From Streptomyces xanthii (GTDB taxonomy: Bacteria > Actinomycetota > Actinomycetes > Streptomycetales > Streptomycetaceae), in NCBI RefSeq assembly GCF_014621695.1, contig NZ_CP061281.1, positions 3,410,001 to 3,474,000 of the forward strand: a DNA stretch of 64,000 nt, written 5' to 3'. The notes beneath the pieces were generated by a model. It worked only from the letters and a program-made list of their open reading frames with translations. It searched no databases and was not told where the DNA came from. The translations under genes and the position numbers were made by a program. Position 1 is the stretch's first letter. Each line of letters begins with the position of its first letter. Below, in pieces: positions 61,712-64,000 of this stretch.

Positions 61712-61801
61712 TCACCTGCCGGCGGCCGCCGCGACCACCACGACGACGAACATCAGCACGAGCACACCGGCCATGATCCGGTTTCGGGTCTTCGGGTCCA
61801 C
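61712..61801 (-). CDS. Very small membrane protein (29 residues)
   Basis: Starts at GTG 61801, nine bases after the stop of thpR on the same strand, and ends with TGA 61712. The product begins VDPKTRNRIMAG, followed by one strongly hydrophobic helix (VLVLMFVVVVVAAAAG) and a final Arg. The basic start and single helix fit a small inner-membrane protein. I recall near-identical short products in other Streptomyces, but no function. It is below the usual length cut-off for gene finders. Confidence 0.6.
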   Translation of the reverse strand: MDPKTRNRIMAGVLVLMFVVVVVAAAAGR

Positions 61802-61810
61802 GCGTCGAGC

Positions 61811-62368
61811 CTAACGCGGCGCGGCGAGCGGCCACGCGGCGACCTTCTCGTACCGGGGCTGCTCGCCGGGCACCCCGGACGTGGGCAGGTTGCTGCGGAC
61901 GAGGGCCAGCTCGGACACCGTCCAGGCGGGCCCCTCGAACGGGGCGAGCGCCTCGACGTACGGGCCGAAGTCGAAGGCGTGGCGGCTGCGGGCCAGGGTC
62001 AGGTGCGGCCGGTAGCGCCGGTGCTCGCCGGGCAGTCCGGCCCGGCGGCCGGCGGCCTCGGCGCGTTCGGCCAGCCGTCCGAGGGTGGCCGTGTCTCCGC
62101 TCACCCCCGCCCACAGGGCCCGCCCGCCGAACTGTCCGCCCCCGCGCAGAGCCAGCGCGAACTCCGGCGTACGGGCAGCCGCCCGCCCCAGCCGCGCCTC
62201 CAACTCCGCCACGCTCTCCTCGGGCACCTCCCCGTAGAACGCGAGCGTGAGATGCCACCCGCCCCGCCCGGTCCACCGCAGCCCACCGGCATCCGGCAGC
62301 CCATCGACGGCGACCCCCAACGGCCCGATCGCGGATTCCGGCGGCAACACGGCGGCGAAAAGTCTCAC
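61811..62368 (-). CDS. thpR: RNA 2',3'-cyclic phosphodiesterase
   Basis: A 185-residue 2H phosphoesterase. The two catalytic H-x-T motifs are H39-L-T41 (WHLTLAF) and H122-L-T124 (RPHLTLAR), the correct spacing for ThpR/LigT, which opens 2',3'-cyclic phosphate ends of RNA. The N-terminus MRLFAAVLPPESA is also typical. Start ATG 62368. It is followed by a tiny membrane protein gene in the same transcript. Confidence 0.92.
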   Translation of the reverse strand: MRLFAAVLPPESAIGPLGVAVDGLPDAGGLRWTGRGGWHLTLAFYGEVPEESVAELEARLGRAAARTPEFALALRGGGQFGGRALWAGVSGDTATLGRLAERAEAAGRRAGLPGEHRRYRPHLTLARSRHAFDFGPYVEALAPFEGPAWTVSELALVRSNLPTSGVPGEQPRYEKVAAWPLAAPR

Positions 62369-62464
62369 GGGTGACAGTGTGACGGATCCGACGGCGCCGG
62401 GGCGGGGGTCTCCGACCCGGGCATGAAAGCTAGGCCTCCCTCCGGGGGCGCGACCCGTCTTCGC

Positions 62465-62817
62465 TCAGCAACTCCGTCGCGGGGGGGCGCGATGGGCATG
62501 ATCCGGGGCGCGCGGGTGTCCCCCGTCAGGGGCGCGTGACGGTGACCGATCAGCGCCTCCGTCGCGGGACGCGACCTGTGTCGATCAGCGACTCCGTCGC
62601 GTGGTGCGGTGGGCATGCCCGTGGGCCGAGGGGGTGCGCGTTTCAGGCGCAGGGCTGAGTCCGATCACATCGTGGGGCGCACACAGCAGGCCCGCTCCAG
62701 GGGCGTGGCCGGTGCCAATCAGCGACTGCGTCTCGTGGGGCGCGACCAACGCCCCTGGGGCACGCGGAGCGTGTCTTCAGGGGCGCGGGGCTGTACCGGA
62801 TCAGCGGCTCCGCCGCG
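62465..62817 (+). repeat. Five decayed copies of a Streptomyces stem-loop repeat
   Basis: The core GATCAGCGACTCCGTCGCG recurs at 62465, 62548, 62583, 62717 and 62799 with one to three changes each. Most copies are next to GGGGCGCG-type strings; the last is nearly intact, with CAGGGGCGCGGGGCTGT before it and GAAGCCCCACCGG after. Confidence 0.7.
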
Positions 62818-63124
62818 GGGCGCGAGAAGCCCCACCGGGCCGCACCCGGCGACGATCCTCAGCCCCTACGGCGGCGGCGCGTTAGCCGAGGCCCACTGAA
62901 TCGCGCACCCGGCACCTGGGTGCCGCCTTGCCCACCCGTGCCGCCCCAGGCGGCAGACTGCCCAAGGCTGAGTCGACGCCGGGTACGTGCCCGGAGCCTG
63001 GGCGGCGCAGGCCCAAGGCCGGGTGGCCGAAGGACGGACCCGGCGCCTGGGCGCAGGCCTGAGGCAGCGGCGATTGGATCGCCCAGGGGCTGAGGTGCTG
63101 CCCGAGGCCAGGTGCCGGGCCGAC

Positions 63125-63503
63125 GGCCCAGGGGCGAGGGCACCCGAAGCTCACGCAGAGGCCTGGGCGCGGGCCCAAGACGGGACAGCCGGACCGCGAG
63201 TCCAGGCGTGGAGTACTCCCCGAGGCCAGGCGCCGGGCCGAACGCCCCCGGAGGGGGCGGGCGGGTGGGAGAAAGGGGCGGGCCAAGCGAAAGGGGGCCA
63301 CGCCAGAGTCCGTAGGCCGGAGAGGCCGGCGGCCAGGGCCGGAGCTAAGGCGCAGGCCCAGGGGCGAGGACATCCGAACCTCACGCAGAGGCCTGGGTGC
63401 AGGCCCAAGACGGGACAGCCGGACCGCGAGTCCAGGGATGGAGTACTCCCCAAGGCCAGGCGCCGGGCCGAACGCCCCCGGAGGGGGCGGGCGGGTGGGA
63501 GAA
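63125..63503 (+). repeat. Direct duplication of about 149 bases, period 230
   Basis: Bases 63125-63273 recur at 63355-63503 with about ten changes. Shared landmarks include TCACGCAGAGGCCTGG (63151 and 63381), CGGGACAGCCGGACCGCGAG (63181 and 63411) and CCCCCGGAGGGGGCGGGCGG. A weaker, older copy seems to begin near 62999. Confidence 0.8.
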
Positions 63504-63580
63504 GGGCTGGGGCCAGGGGCGGACTGCCTCAGGCCGGGGCGAGCGGATGCGTGCCCGGGCCGGAGTGCAGCCCCAGGCCA

Positions 63581-63731
63581 GGCGGCCGGAGTCGGTGCCC
63601 CGCGATGGAGCGCAGCCCCACGCCGGGCGGCCGGAGTCGGTGCCCCGCGATGGAGCGCAGCCCCGGGCTGGGCGGCCGGAGTCGGTGTCCAGCCATGGAG
63701 CGCAGCCCACGCCGGGCGGCCGGGCCCCGCG
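63581..63731 (+). repeat. 45-base tandem repeat, 3.3 copies
   Basis: GGCGGCCGGAGTCGGTGCCC begins units at 63581 and 63626; the variant GGCGGCCGGAGTCGGTGTCC begins the unit at 63671, and a partial unit starts at 63715. The period of 45 keeps one frame open on each strand through the array. Confidence 0.85.
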
Positions 63732-63811
63732 ATGGGGTGCCTGCCCAGGCCCGGGGTCCGGGGGCCGGAACCCCGTGCTGGGGTCGCACGGGGCCGGCGC
63801 CCCGGACCAGG

Positions 63812-64000
63812 TCAGGCCACCGCCAGTTCGCGGGGCTCGCGCGGGACGAACTGCAGGTGTCGCTCCCCGCGCCGGAGGTCGACCTTGAGCCGGAGGTTCG
63901 CGGCGCGGGCGAGCATGAGCCCGACGCCGGCGGCCGCGGCCGCGCAGATCACCCCGCCGAGCATGAAGCTGACCCGCACCCCGTACTGGTCGGCGAGCCA
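63812..64000 (-). CDS. Major facilitator superfamily transporter, C-terminal end
   Basis: The last 62 codons of a gene that runs out of the window on the right. The visible part has one helix (FMLGGVICAAAAAGVGLMLA) after a VRVSF loop, followed by a basic cytoplasmic tail (NLRLKVDLRRGERHLQFVP) ending in ELAVA. This is like the final helix and tail of drug-export MFS proteins of Streptomyces. The family is inferred from this short part only. Confidence 0.6.
   Translation of the reverse strand, partial: WLADQYGVRVSFMLGGVICAAAAAGVGLMLARAANLRLKVDLRRGERHLQFVPREPRELAVA

Larger units (their letters stand above)
62369..63811. other. Gene-free region made of decayed repeats
   Basis: About 1.44 kb without a convincing gene. 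The left part (62400-62860) has five decayed copies of a stem-loop repeat. The right part (62900-63780) has a long direct duplication and a 45-base tandem repeat. Frames of 60-160 codons exist on both strands, but they are rich in Gly, Pro and Arg, repeat-driven, and have no ribosome sites, so I judge them non-coding. Confidence 0.65.

Noticed and set aside
63581..63731. CRISPR-like array
   Set aside because: The units are directly adjacent with no spacers, the period is 45, and no cas genes lie nearby.
63397..63888. 163-codon frame, and a 109-codon frame on the other strand, with 15-residue repeats
   Set aside because: The repeat pattern follows from the 45-base tandem array on both strands; no ribosome site, and the plus frame runs into the MFS gene in antisense.

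Overview
The window is chromosomal DNA from a Streptomyces or a very close relative. The GC content is about 70% or more, codons strongly prefer G or C in the third position, genes often overlap as ATGA or GTGA, and GTG starts are common. It also carries Streptomyces-specific families: rodlins, chaplins, a MelC1/MelC2 tyrosinase pair, a conservon with two P450s, and a DtxR-type regulator next to a SIS-domain gene. No tRNA, rRNA, complete insertion sequence or CRISPR array was seen.

Layout. 1-8.0 kb is conserved core: the end of a membrane permease, a PAS/GAF sensor-like protein, a SIS-domain protein divergent from an iron-dependent DtxR repressor, an alpha/beta hydrolase with a TTA codon, pdxH and a citrate synthase. 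8.0-11.9 kb holds a GbsR/MarR-type regulator divergent from a DUF4097 protein and a DrrA/DrrB-like ABC pair, then a small secreted protein. 11.9-34.7 kb is an aerial-surface island: three rodlins, a LytR-CpsA-Psr protein, a GH26-like glycanase, an eight-gene exopolysaccharide operon (16.9-26.6 kb, minus strand), four chaplins, several orphan secreted proteins, a VKOR-like oxidoreductase, melC1/melC2 and an FAD monooxygenase. 34.7-44.8 kb is a tightly coupled minus-strand acyl-CoA operon: DinB-like protein, AtuA-family protein, carboxyltransferase, biotin carboxylase/BCCP, acyl-CoA dehydrogenase, CoA ligase, enoyl-CoA hydratase and TetR. 45-50 kb has an EamA exporter divergent from a LysR regulator, and a large FAD/Fe-S dehydrogenase. 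50.1-55.6 kb is a complete conservon (cvnA-F-like). 55.7-62.4 kb has serC, a secreted beta-propeller-like protein, an SGNH hydrolase, a Ser/Thr kinase, an aldo/keto reductase, a 29-residue membrane protein and thpR. 62.4-63.8 kb is a gene-free repeat region. The window ends in the last 62 codons of a probable MFS transporter.

How the genes fit together. The island can build the outside of aerial hyphae. The polysaccharide operon makes, exports, trims and modifies a polymer that the convergent GH26-like enzyme might cut. Rodlins and chaplins form the amyloid sheath. VKOR could oxidise the paired chaplin cysteines, and tyrosinase makes pigment. Four of the seven sheath genes have a near-identical two-box element (CGYNAC-like, 16-base spacer, NGTTGN) 46-54 bases before the start codon. 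I recall this as the pattern of sigma-BldN promoters, so the genes are probably co-induced at aerial growth.

Repeats are a second theme. Two small inverted-repeat elements and a fragment of a third lie in or beside the polysaccharide operon; one is inserted in frame in the polymerase/ligase gene, and another supplies the stop codons of two convergent genes. Two compound cloverleaf repeats lie at 5.63-5.81 and 44.94-45.08 kb.
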